From NCBI GenBank assembly GCA_964019695.1, contig OZ026527.1:71754163-71818162 (forward strand): DNA of 64,000 nt, in the 5' to 3' direction. The stretch is from Loripinus fragilis (lineage: Eukaryota > Mollusca > Bivalvia > Lucinida > Lucinidae). The position numbers and the translations under genes are program-made. This document shows positions 24,801 to 37,300 of the stretch, piece by piece (within the stretch, counting starts at the first letter, position 1; every line of letters begins with the position of its first letter). Below the pieces are notes generated by a model. That model ran no database searches. It worked only from the letters and a program-made list of their open reading frames with translations, and was not told where the DNA came from.

Positions 24801-27800
24801 CAATGAAGCACTGGTCGGGGGCTAACTTCTGGCACCAGTTTCGAGCCCGTCCGTGAAAGTGACCCGCGCAAGTTTTAGGCCGGTTCGGCTACTGTGGCCT
24901 AATGGGGCCTAATGGGAAGATCTTCTAATGCTCATAACTTTTTAATTTCCCGACGGAACGCTTTGAAATTTTCACCATTTGTAGACGGCCTCCCGTACTA
25001 CAAACTGATGCCCGTGTGGGCATGATGAAAATGGTAGTTCGCGAGACGGAAGCGCGTAAAGCTTCGGGGCGGCGGACTTCCACACCCCGATAACTCGGTA
25101 TCGAAACATTGTTGCGGGCGGGTGCGCATGGCAATACCTGCGCCTCTGTGGGCCCTATCCGCGTGCAAAATCTAAAAGCGGTCAGAGCCTTAGAAAGCGC
25201 GTACAACCGCTATCCCCATTTGCCTTGGGCCCTATGGGAAAACAGGAAATATCATAATTGCGGTCCGGGGCGCGCGCGCACAATGATAATTTTCACACCC
25301 GAGCAAGCTCTTTTATAGGTCAACATTTTGGAAAAAAAATTGGCTTGCTGCCCACAGCAGGAGCTGAGAACAATGCATTCGGAGGTTTTCACACCCCACC
25401 CACTAATGCCCTCAAAGTTTGAGAAAACGCGACCTTCGCGAAAAGCCCCGGAACCTATTGCAAAGTGATGAGCAGTGCCCAGGAGCACCTCTCAGTCATT
25501 TGCGCAAAATTCCTTCGGCTACAAGTGGCTCAAATAAGGGCGTGAAAATTGTGCCGAAAGCCCTTTCAGGGGCTATTGCTCGGCACTCGGGGGACGGAAA
25601 ATTTTACGCAATGCCTCACAATAAAGCACTGGTCGGGGGCTAACTTCTGGCACCAGTTTCGAGCCCGTCCGTGAAAGTGACCCGCGCAAGTTTTAGGCCG
25701 GTTCGGCTACTGTGGCCTAATGGGGCCTAATGGGAAGATCTTCTAATGCTCATAACTTTTTAATTTCCCGACGGAACGCTTTGAAATTTTCACCATTTGT
25801 AAACGGCCTCCCGTACTACAAACTGATGCCCGTGTGGGCATGATGAAAATGGTAGTTCGCGAGACGGAAGCGCGTAAAGCTTCGGGGCGGCGGACTTCCA
25901 CACCCCGATAACTCGGTATCGAAACATTGTTGCGGGCGGGTGCGCATGGCAATACCTGCGCCTCTGTGGGCCCTATCCGCGTGCAAAATCTAAAAGCGGT
26001 CAGAGCCTTAGAAAGCGCGTACAACCGCTATCCCCATTTGCCTTGGGCCCTATGGGAAAACAGGAAATATCATAATTGCGGTCCGGGGCGCGCGCGCACA
26101 ATGATAATTTTCACACCCGAGCAAGCTCTTTTATAGGTCAACATTTTGGAAAAAAAATTGGCTTGCTGCCCACAGCAGGAGCTGAGAACCATGCATTCGG
26201 AGGTTTTCACACCCCACCCACTAATGCCCTCAAAGTTTGAGAAAACGCGACCTTCGCGAAAAGCCCCGGAACCTATTGCAAAGTGATGAGCAGTGCCCAG
26301 GAGCACCTCTCAGTCATTTGCGCAAAATTCCTTCGGCTACAAGTGGCTCAAATAAGGGCGTGAAAATTGTGCCGAAAGCCCTTTCAGGGGCTATTGCTCG
26401 GCACTCGGGGGACGGAAAATTTTACGCAATGCCTCACAATGAAGCACTGGTCGGGGGCTAACTTCTGGCACCAGTTTCGAGCCCGTCCGTGAAAGTGACC
26501 CGCGCAAGTTTTAGGCCGGTTCGGCTACTGTGGCCTAATGGGGCCTAATGGGAAGATCTTCTAATGCTCATAACTTTTTAATTTCCCGACGGAACGCTTT
26601 GAAATTTTCACCATTTGTAGACGGCCTCCCGTACTACAAACTGATGCCCGTGTGGGCATGATGAAAATGGTAGTTCGCGAGACGGAAGCGCGTAAAGCTT
26701 CGGGGCGGCGGACTTCCACACCCCGATAACTCGGTATCGAAACATTGTTGCGGGCGGGTGCGCATGGCAATACCTGCGCCTCTGTGGGCCCTATCCGCGT
26801 GCAAAATCTAAAAGCGGTCAGAGCCTTAGAAAGCGCGTACAACCGCTATCCCCATTTGCCTTGGGCCCTATGGGAAAACAGGAAATATCATAATTGCGGT
26901 CCGGGGCGCGCGCGCACAATGATAATTTTCACACCCGAGCAAGCTCTTTTATAGGTCAACATTTTGGAAAAAAAATTGGCTTGCTGCCCACAGCAGGAGC
27001 TGAGAACCATGCATTCGGAGGTTTTCACACCCCACCCACTAATGCCCTCAAAGTTTGAGAAAACGCGACCTTCGCGAAAAGCCCCGGAACCTATTGCAAA
27101 GTGATGAGCAGTGCCCAGGAGCACCTCTCAGTCATTTGCGCAAAATTCCTTCGGCTACAAGTGGCTCAAATAAGGGCGTGAAAATTGTGCCGAAAGCCCT
27201 TTCAGGGGCTATTGCTCGGCACTCGGGGGACGGAAAATTTTACGCAATGCCTCACAATGAAGCACTGGTTGGGGGCTAACTTCTGGCACCAGTTTCGAGC
27301 CCGTCCGTGAAAGTGACCCGCGCAAGTTTTAGGCCGGTTCGGCTACTGTGGCCTAATGGGGCCTAATGGGAAGATCTTCTAATGCTCATAACTTTTTAAT
27401 TTCCCGACGGAACGCTTTGAAATTTTCACCATTTGTAGACGGCCTCCCGTACTACAAACTGATGCCCGTGTGGGCATGATGAAAATGGTAGTTCGCGAGA
27501 CGGAAGCGCGTAAAGCTTCGGGGCGGCGGACTTCCACACCCCGATAACTCGGTATCGAAACATTGTTGCGGGCGGGTGCGCATGGCAATACCTGCGCCTC
27601 TGTGGGCCCTATCCGCGTGCAAAATCTAAAAGCGGTCAGAGCCTTAGAAAGCGCGTACAACCGCTATCCCCATTTGCCTTGGGCCCTATGGGAAAACAGG
27701 AAATATCATAATTGCGGTCCGGGGCGCGCGCGCACAATGATAATTTTCACACCCGAGCAAGCTCTTTTATAGGTCAACATTTTGGAAAAAAAATTGGCTT

Positions 27801-29437
27801 GCTGCCCACAGCAGGAGCTGAGAACCATGCATTCGGAGGTTTTCACACCCCACCCACTAATGCCCTCAAAGTTTGAGAAAACGCGACCTTCGCGAAAAGC
27901 CCCGGAACCTATTGCAAAGTGATGAGCAGTGCCCAGGAGCACCTCTCAGTCATTTGCGCAAAATTCCTTCGGCTACAAGTGGCTCAAATAAGGGCGTGAA
28001 AATTGTGCCGAAAGCCCTTTCAGGGGCTATTGCTCGGCACTCGGGGGACGGAAAATTTTACGCAATGCCTCACAATGAAGCACTGGTCGGGGGCTAACTT
28101 CTGGCACCAGTTTCGAGCCCGTCCGTGAAAGTGACCCGCGCAAGTTTTAGGCCGGTTCGGCTACTGTGGCCTAATGGGGCCTAATGGGAAGATCTTCTAA
28201 TGCTCATAACTTTTTAATTTCCCGACGGAACGCTTTGAAATTTTCACCATTTGTAGACGGCCTCCCGTACTACAAACTGATGCCCGTGTGGGCATGATGA
28301 AAATGGTAGTTCGCGAGACGGAAGCGCGTAAAGCTTCGGGGCGGCGGACTTCCACACCCCGATAACTCGGTATCGAAACATTGTTGCGGGCGGGTGCGCA
28401 TGGCAATACCTGCGCCTCTGTGGGCCCTATCCGCGTGCAAAATCTAAAAGCGGTCAGAGCCTTAGAAAGCGCGTACAACCGCTATCCCCATTTGCCTTGG
28501 GCCCTATGGGAAAACAGGAAATATCATAATTGCGGTCCGGGGCGCGCGCGCACAATGATAATTTTCACACCCGAGCAAGCTCTTTTATAGGTCAACATTT
28601 TGGAAAAAAAATTGGCTTGCTGCCCACAGCAGGAGCTGAGAACCATGCATTCGGAGGTTTTCACACCCCACCCACTAATGCCCTCAAAGTTTGAGAAAAC
28701 GCGACCTTCGCGAAAAGCCCCGGAACCTATTGCAAAGTGATGAGCAGTGCCCAGGAGCACCTCTCAGTCATTTGCGCAAAATTTCTTCGGCTACAAGTGG
28801 CTCAAATAAGGGCGTGAAAATTGTGCCGAAAGCCCTTTCAGGGGCTATTGCTCGGCACTCGGGGGACGGAAAATTTTACGCAATGCCTCACAATGAAGCA
28901 CTGGTCGGGGGCTAACTTCTGGCACCAGTTTCGAGCCCGTCCGTGAAAGTGACCCGCGCAAGTTTTAGGCCGGTTCGGCTACTGTGGCCTAATGGGGCCT
29001 AATGGGAAGATCTTCTAATGCTCATAACTTTTTAATTTCCCGACGGAACGCTTTGAAATTTTCACCATTTGTAGACGGCCTCCCGTACTACAAACTGATG
29101 CCCGTGTGGGCATGATGAAAATGGTAGTTCGCGAGACGGAAGCGCGTAAAGCTTCGGGGCGGCGGACTTCCACACCCCGATAACTCGGTATCGAAACATT
29201 GTTGCGGGCGGGTGCGCATGGCAATACCTGCGCCTCTGTGGGCCCTATCCGCGTGCAAAATCTAAAAGCGGTCAGAGCCTTAGAAAGCGCGTACAACCGC
29301 TATCCCCATTTGCCTTGGGCCCTATGGGAAAACAGGAAATATCATAATTGCGGTCCGGGGCGCCCGCGCACAATGATAATTTTCACACCCGAGCAAGCTC
29401 TTTTATAGGTCAACATTTTGGAAAAAAAATTGGCTTG
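18804..29437 (+). repeat. Monomers u24-u36
   Basis: Thirteen 818-bp A-type copies. Changes: u24 g19374 and t19604; u26 a21129 and a21176; u28 a22310 and g22720; u30 t24478; u32 a25372, a25623 and a25802; u34 t27270; u36 t28784 and c29364. The odd-numbered copies u25 to u35 show none. The u28 change gctcagcac recurs in u55. Confidence 0.92.
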
Positions 29438-32400
29438 CTGCCCACAGCAGGAGCTGAGAACCATGCATTCGGAGGTTTTCACACCCCACCCACTAATGCC
29501 CTCAAAGTTTGAGAAAACGCGACCTTCGCGAAAAGCCCCGGAACCTATTGCAAAGTGATGAGCAGTGCCCAGGAGCACCTCTCAGTCATTTGCGCAAAAT
29601 TCCTTCGGCTACAAGTGGCTCAAATAAGGGCGTGAAAATTGTGCCGAAAGCCCTTTCAGGGGCTATTGCTCGGCACTCGGGGGACGGAAAATTTTACGCA
29701 ATGCCTCACAATGAAGCACTGGTCGGGGGCTAACTTCTGGCACCAGTTTCGAGCCCGTCCGTGAAAGTGACCCGCGCAAGTTTTAGGCCGGTTCGGCTAC
29801 TGTGGCCTAATGGGGCCTAATGGGAAGATCTTCTAATGCTCATAACTTTTTAATTTCCCGACGGAACGCTTTGAAATTTTCACCATTTGTAGACGGCCTC
29901 CCGTACTACAAACTGATGTCCGTGTGGGCATGATGAAAATGGTAGTTCGCGAGACGGAAGCGCGTAAAGCTTCGGGGCGGCGGACTTCCACACCCCGATA
30001 ACTCGGTATCGAAACATTGTTGCGGGCGGGTGCGCATGGCAATACCTGCGCCTCTGTGGGCCCTATCCGCGTGCAAAATCTAAAAGCGGTCAGAGCCTTA
30101 GAAAGCGCATACAACCGCTATCCCCATTTGCCTTGGGCCCTATGGGAAAACAGGAAATATCATAATTGCGGTCCGGGGCGCGCGGGCACAATGATAATTT
30201 TCACACCCGAGCAAGCTCTTTTATAGGTCAACATTTTGGAAAAAAAATTGGCTTGCTGCCCACAGCAGGAGCTGAGAACCATGCATTCGGAGGTTTTCAC
30301 ACCCCACCCACTAATGCCCTCAAAGTTTGAGAAAACGCGACCTTCGCGAAAAGCCCCGGAACCTATTGCAAAGTGATGAGCAGTGCCCAGGAGCACCTCT
30401 TAGTCATTTGCGCAAAATTCCTTCGGCTACAAGTGGCTCAAATAAGGGCGTGAAAATTGTGCCGAAAGCCCTTTCAGGGGCTATTGCTCGGCACTCGGGG
30501 GACGGAAAATTTTACGCAATGCCTCACAATGAAGCACTGGTCGGGGGCTAACTTCTGGCACCAGTTTCGAGCCCGTCCGTGAAAGTGACCCGCGCAAGTT
30601 TTAGGCCGGTTCGGCTACTGTGGCCTAATGGGGCCTAATGGGAAGATCTTCTAATGCTCATAACTTTTTAATTTCCCGACGGAACGCTTTGAAATTTTCA
30701 CCATTTGTAGACGGCCTCCCGTACTACAAACTGATGCCCGTGTGGGCATGATGAAAATGGTAGTTCGCGAGACAGAAACGCGTAAAGCTTCGGGGCGGCG
30801 GACTTCCACACCCCGATAACTCGGTATGGAAACATTGTTGCGGGCGGGTGCGCATGGCAATACCTGCGCCTCTGTGGGCCCTATCCGCGTGCAAAATCTA
30901 AAAGCGGTCAGAGCCTTAGAAAGCGCGTACAACCGCTATCCCCATTTGCCTTGGGCCCTATGGGAAAACAGGAAATATCATAATTGCGGTCCGGGGCGCG
31001 CGCGCACAATGATAATTTTCACACCCGAGCAAGCTCTTTTATAGGTCAACATTTTGGAAAACAAATTGGCTTGCTGCCCACAGCAGGAGCTGAGAACCAT
31101 GCATTCGGAGGTTTTCACACCCCACCCACTAATGCCCTCAAAGTTTGAGAAAACGCGACCTTCGCGAAAAGCCCCGGAACCTATTGCAAAGTGATGAGCA
31201 GTGCCCAGGAGCACCTCTCAGTCATTTGCGCAAAATTCCTTCGGCTACAAGTGGCTCAAATAAGGGCGTGAAAATTGTGCCGAAAGCCCTTTCAGGGGCT
31301 ATTGCTCGGCACTCGGGGGACGGAAAATTTTACGCAATGCCTCACAATGAAGCACTGGTCGGGGGCTAACTTCTGGCACCAGTTTCGAGCCCGTCCGTGA
31401 AAGTGACCCGCGCAAGTTTTAGGCCGGTTCGGCTACTGTGGCCTAATGGGGCCTAATGGGAAGATCTTCTAATGCTCATAACTTTTTAATTTCCCGACGG
31501 AACGCTTTGAAATTTTCACCATTTGTAGACGGCCTCCCGTACTACAAACTGATGTCCGTGTGGGCATGATGAAAATGGTAGTTCGCGAGACGGAAGCGCG
31601 TAAAGCTTCGGGGCGGCGGACTTCCACACCCCGATAACTCGGTATCGAAACATTGTTGCGGGCGGGTGCGCATGGCAATACCTGCGCCTCTGTGGGCCCT
31701 ATCCGCGTGCAAAATCTAAAAGCGGTCAGAGCCTTAGAAAGCGCATACAACCGCTATCCCCATTTGCCTTGGGCCCTATGGGAAAACAGGAAATATCATA
31801 ATTGCGGTCCGGGGCGCGCGGGCACAATGATAATTTTCACACCCGAGCAAGCTCTTTTATAGGTCAACATTTTGGAAAAAAAATTGGCTTGCTGCCCACA
31901 GCAGGAGCTGAGAACCATGCATTCGGAGGTTTTCACACCCCACCCACTAATGCCCTCAAAGTTTGAGAAAACGCGACCTTCGCGAAAAGCCCCGGAACCT
32001 ATTGCAAAGTGATGAGCAGTGCCCAGGAGCACCTCTTAGTCATTTGCGCAAAATTCCTTCGGCTACAAGTGGCTCAAATAAGGGCGTGAAAATTGTGCCG
32101 AAAGCCCTTTCAGGGGCTATTGCTCGGCACTCGGGGGACGGAAAATTTTACGCAATGCCTCACAATGAAGCACTGGTCGGGGGCTAACTTCTGGCACCAG
32201 TTTCGAGCCCGTCCGTGAAAGTGACCCGCGCAAGTTTTAGGCCGGTTCGGCTACTGTGGCCTAATGGGGCCTAATGGGAAGATCTTCTAATGCTCATAAC
32301 TTTTTAATTTCCCGACGGAACGCTTTGAAATTTTCACCATTTGTAGACGGCCTCCCGTACTACAAACTGATGCCCGTGTGGGCATGATGAAAATGGTAGT

Positions 32401-32709
32401 TCGCGAGACAGAAACGCGTAAAGCTTCGGGGCGGCGGACTTCCACACCCCGATAACTCGGTATGGAAACATTGTTGCGGGCGGGTGCGCATGGCAATACC
32501 TGCGCCTCTGTGGGCCCTATCCGCGTGCAAAATCTAAAAGCGGTCAGAGCCTTAGAAAGCGCGTACAACCGCTATCCCCATTTGCCTTGGGCCCTATGGG
32601 AAAACAGGAAATATCATAATTGCGGTCCGGGGCGCGCGGGCACAATGATAATTTTCACACCCGAGCAAGCTCTTTTATAGGTCAACATTTTGGAAAAAAA
32701 ATTGGCTTG
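29438..32709 (+). repeat. Monomers u37-u40, duplicated dimer
   Basis: u37 and u39 share t29919/t31555, a30109/a31745 and g30185/g31821. u38 and u40 share t30401/t32037, a30774/a32410, a30778/a32414 and g30828/g32464. All pairs are 1,636 bp apart, exactly two units. The match ends before 31,003: u38 has the normal GC tract there and a private c31062, while u40 has the u37/u39-type change at 32,639. A dimer duplication followed by another exchange explains this. Confidence 0.93.
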
Positions 32710-34345
32710 CTGCCCACAGCAGGAGCTGAGAACCATGCATTCGGAGGTTTTCACACCCCACCCACTAATGCCCTCAAAGTTTGAGAAAACGCGACCTTCG
32801 CGAAAAGCCCCGGAACCTATTGCAAAGTGATGAGCAGTGCCCAGGAGCACCTCTCAGTCATTTGCGCAAAATTCCTTCGGCTACAAGTGGCTCAAATAAG
32901 GGCGTGAAAATTGTGCCGAAAGCCCTTTCAGGGGCTATTGCTCGGCACTCGGGGGACGGAAAATTTTACGCAATGCCTCACAATGAAGCACTGGTCGGGG
33001 GCTAACTTCTGGCACCAGTTTCGAGCCCGTCCGTGAAAGTGACCTGCGCAAGTTTTAGGCCGGTTCGGCTACTGTGGCCTAATGGGGCCTAATGGGAAGA
33101 TCTTCTAATGCTCATAACTTTTTAATTTCCCGACGGAACGCTTTGAAATTTTCACCATTTGTAGACGGCCTCCCGTACTACAAACTGATGCCCGTGTGGG
33201 CATGATGAAAATGGTAGTTTGCGAGACGGAAGCGCGTAAAGCTTCGGGGCGGCGGACTTCCACACCCCGATAACTCGGTATCGAAACATTGTTGCGGGCG
33301 GGTGCGCATGGCAATACCTGCGCCTCTGTGGGCCCTATCCGCGTGCAAAATCTAAAAGCGGTCAGAGCCTTAGAAAGCGCGTACAACCGCTATCCCCATT
33401 TGCCTTGGGCCCTATGGGAAAACAGGAAATATCATAATTGCGGTCCGGGGCGCGCGCGCACAATGATAATTTTCACACCCGAGCAAGCTCTTTTATAGGT
33501 CAACATTTTGGAAAAAAAATTGGCTTGCTGCCCACAGCAGGAGCTGAGAACCATGCATTCGGAGGTTTTCACACCCCACCCACTAATGCCCTCAAAGTTT
33601 GAGAAAACGCGACCTTCGCGAAAAGCCCCGGAACCTATTGCAAAGTGATGAGCAGTGCCCAGGAGCACCTCTCAGTCATTTGCGCAAAATTCCTTCGGCT
33701 ACAAGTGGCTCAAATAAGGGCGTGAAAATTGTGCCGAAAGCCCTTTCAGGGGCTATTGCTCGGCACTCGGGGGACGGAAAATTTTACGCAATGCCTCACA
33801 ATGAAGCACTGGTCGGGGGCTAACTTCTGGCACCAGTTTCGAGCCCGTCCGTGAAAGTGACCCGCGCAAGTTTTAGGCCGGTTCGGCTACTGTGGCCTAA
33901 TGGGGCCTAATGGGAAGATCTTCTAATGCTCATAACTTTTTAATTTCCCGACGGAACGCTTTGAAATTTTCACCATTTGTAGACGGCCTCCCGTACTACA
34001 AACTGATGCCCGTGTGGGCATGATGAAAATGGTAGTTTGCGAGACGGAAGCGCGTAAAGCTTCGGGGCGGCGGACTTCCACACCCCGATAACTCGGTATC
34101 GAAACATTGTTGCGGGCGGGTGCGCATGGCAATACCTGCGCCTCTGTGGGCCCTATCCGCGTGCAAAATCTAAAAGCGGTCAGAGCCTTAGAAAGCGCGT
34201 ACAACCGCTATCCCCATTTGCCTTGGGCCCTATGGGAAAACAGGAAATATCATAATTGCGGTCCGGGGCGCGCGCGCACAATGATAATTTTCACACCCGA
34301 GCAAGCTCTTTTATAGGTCAACATTTTGGAAAAAAAATTGGCTTG
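32710..34345 (+). repeat. Monomers u41-u42 sharing gtttgcg
   Basis: t33220 and t34038 are exactly one unit apart (CpG transition in gttcgcg). u41 also has t33045. The same gtttgcg state reappears in u58 (47,124), just before the A/B switch. Confidence 0.9.
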
Positions 34346-37300
34346 CTGCCCACAGCAGGAGCTGAGAACCATGCATTCGGAGGTTTTCACACCCCACCCA
34401 CTAATGCCCTCAAAGTTTGAGAAAACGCGACCTTCGCGAAAAGCCCCGGAACCTATTGCAAAGTGATGAGCAGTGCCCAGGAGCACCTCTCAGTCATTTG
34501 CGCAAAATTCCTTCGGCTACAAGTGGCTCAAATAAGGGCGTGAAAATTGTGCCGAAAGCCCTTTCAGGGGCTATTGCTCGGCACTCGGGGGACGGAAAAT
34601 TTTACGCAATGCCTCACAATGAAGCACTGGTCGGGGGCTAACTTCTGGCACCAGTTTCGAGCCCGTCCGTGAAAGTGACCCGCGCAAGTTTTAGGCCGGT
34701 TCGGCTACTGTGGCCTAATGGGGCCTAATGGGAAGATCTTCTAATGCTCATAACTTTTTAATTTCCCGACGGAACGCTTTGAAATTTTCACCATTTGTAG
34801 ACGGCCTCCCGTACTACAAACTGATGCCCGTGTGGGCATGATGAAAATGGTAGTTCGCGAGACGGAAGCGCGTAAAGCTTCGGGGCGGCGGACTTCCACA
34901 CCCCGATAACTCGGTATCGAAACATTGTTGCGGGCGGGTGCGCATGGCAATACCTGCGCCTCTGTGGGCCCTATCCGCGTGCAAAATCTAAAAGCGGTCA
35001 GAGCCTTAGAAAGCGCGTACAACCGCTATCCCCATTTGCCTTGGGCCCTATGGGAAAACAGGAAATATCATAATTGCGGTCCGGGGCGCGCGCGCACAAT
35101 GATAATTTTCACACCCGAGCAAGCTCTTTTATAGGTCAACATTTTGGAAAAAAATTGGCTTGCTGCCCACAGCAGGAGCTGAGAACCATGCATTCGGAGG
35201 TTTTCACACCCCACCCACTAATGCCCTCAAAGTTTGAGAAAACGCGACCTTCGCGAAAAGCCCCGGAACCTATTGCAAAGTGATGAGCAGTGCCCAGGAG
35301 CACCTCTCAGTCATTTGCGCAAAATTCCTTCGGCTACAAGTGGCTCAAATAAGGGCGTGAAAATTGTGCCGAAAGCCCTTTCAGGGGCTATTGCTCGGCA
35401 CTCGGGGGACGGAAAATTTTACGCAATGCCTCACAATGAAGCACTGGTCGGGGGCTAACTTCTGGCACCAGTTTCGAGCCCGTCCGTGAAAGTGACCCGC
35501 GCAAGTTTTAGGCCGGTTCGGCTACTGTGGCCTAATGGGGCCTAATGGGAAGATCTTCTAATGCTCATAACTTTTTAATTTCCCGACGGAACGCTTTGAA
35601 ATTTTCACCATTTGTAGACGGCCTCCCGTACTACAAACTGATGCCCGTGTGGGCATGATGAAAATGGTAGTTCGCGAGACGGAAGCGCGTAAAGCTTCGG
35701 GGCGGCGGACTTCCACACCCCGATAACTCGGTATCGAAACATTGTTGCGGGCGGGTGCGCATGGCAATACCTGCGCCTCTGTGGGCCCTATCCGCGTGCA
35801 AAATCTAAAAGCGGTCAGAGCCTTAGAAAGCGCGTACAACCGCTATCCCCATTTGCCTTGGGCCCTATGGGAAAACAGGAAATATCATAATTGCGGTCCG
35901 GGGCGCGCGCGCACAATGATAATTTTCACACCCGAGCAAGCTCTTTTATAGGTCAACATTTTGGAAAAAAAATTGGCTTGCTGCCCACAGCAGGAGCTGA
36001 GAACCATGCATTCGGAGGTTTTCACACCCCACCCACTAATGCCCTCAAAGTTTGAGAAAACGCGACCTTCGCGAAAAGCCCCGGAACCTATTGCAAAGTG
36101 ATGAGCAGTGCCCAGGAGCACCTCTCAGTCATTTGCGCAAAATTCCTTCGGCTACAAGTGGCTCAAATAAGGGCGTGAAAATTGTGCCGAAAGCCCTTTC
36201 AGGGGCTATTGCTCGGCACTCGGGGGACGGAAAATTTTACGCAATGCCTCACAATGAAGCACTGGTCGGGGGCTAACTTCTGGCACCAGTTTCGAGCCCG
36301 TCCGTGAAAGTGACCCGCGCAAGTTTTAGGCCGGTTCGGCTACTGTGGCCTAATGGGGCCTAATGGGAAGATCTTCTAATGCTCATAACTTTTTAATTTC
36401 CCGACGGAACGCTTTGAAATTTTCACCATTTGTAGACGGCCTCCCGTACTACAAACTGATGCCCGTGTGGGCATGATGAAAATGGTAGTTCGCGAGACGG
36501 AAGCGCGTAAAGCTTCGGGGCGGCGGACTTCCACACCCCGATAACTCGGTATCGAAACATTGTTGCGGGCGGGTGCGCATGGCAATACCTGCGCCTCTGT
36601 GGGCCCTATCCGCGTGTAAAATCTAAAAGCGGTCAGAGCCTTAGAAAGCGCGTACAACCGCTATCCCCATTTGCCTTGGGCCCTATGGGAAAACAGGAAA
36701 TATCATAATTGCGGTCCGGGGCGCGCGCGCACAATGATAATTTTCACACCCGAGCAAGCTCTTTTATAGGTCAACATTTTGGAAAAAAAATTGGCTTGCT
36801 GCCCACAGCAGGAGCTGAGAACCATGCATTCGGAGGTTTTCACACCCCACCCACTAATGCCCTCAAAGTTTGAGAAAACGCGACCTTCGCGAAAAGCCCC
36901 GGAACCTATTGCAAAGTGATGAGCAGTGCCCAGGAGCACCTCTCAGTCATTTGCGCAAAATTCCTTCGGCTACAAGTGGCTCAAATAAGGGCGTGAAAAT
37001 TGTGCCGAAAGCCTTTTCAGGGGCTATTGCTCGGCACTCGGGGGACGGAAAATTTTACGCAATGCCTCACAATGAAGCACTGGTCGGGGGCTAACTTCTG
37101 GCACCAGTTTCGAGCCCGTCCGTGAAAGTGACCCGCGCAAGTTTTAGGCCGGTTCGGCTACTGTGGCCTAATGGGGCCTAATGGGAAGATCTTCTAATGC
37201 TCATAACTTTTTAATTTCCCGACGGAACGCTTTGAAATTTTCACCATTTGTAGACGGCCTCCCGTACTACAAACTGATGCCCGTGTGGGCATGATGAAAA

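Noticed and set aside
6002..25625. Polyadenylation-like aataaa in u8 and u32
   Set aside because: It is created by a single substitution in two copies (6,002 and 25,623), with no gene upstream.
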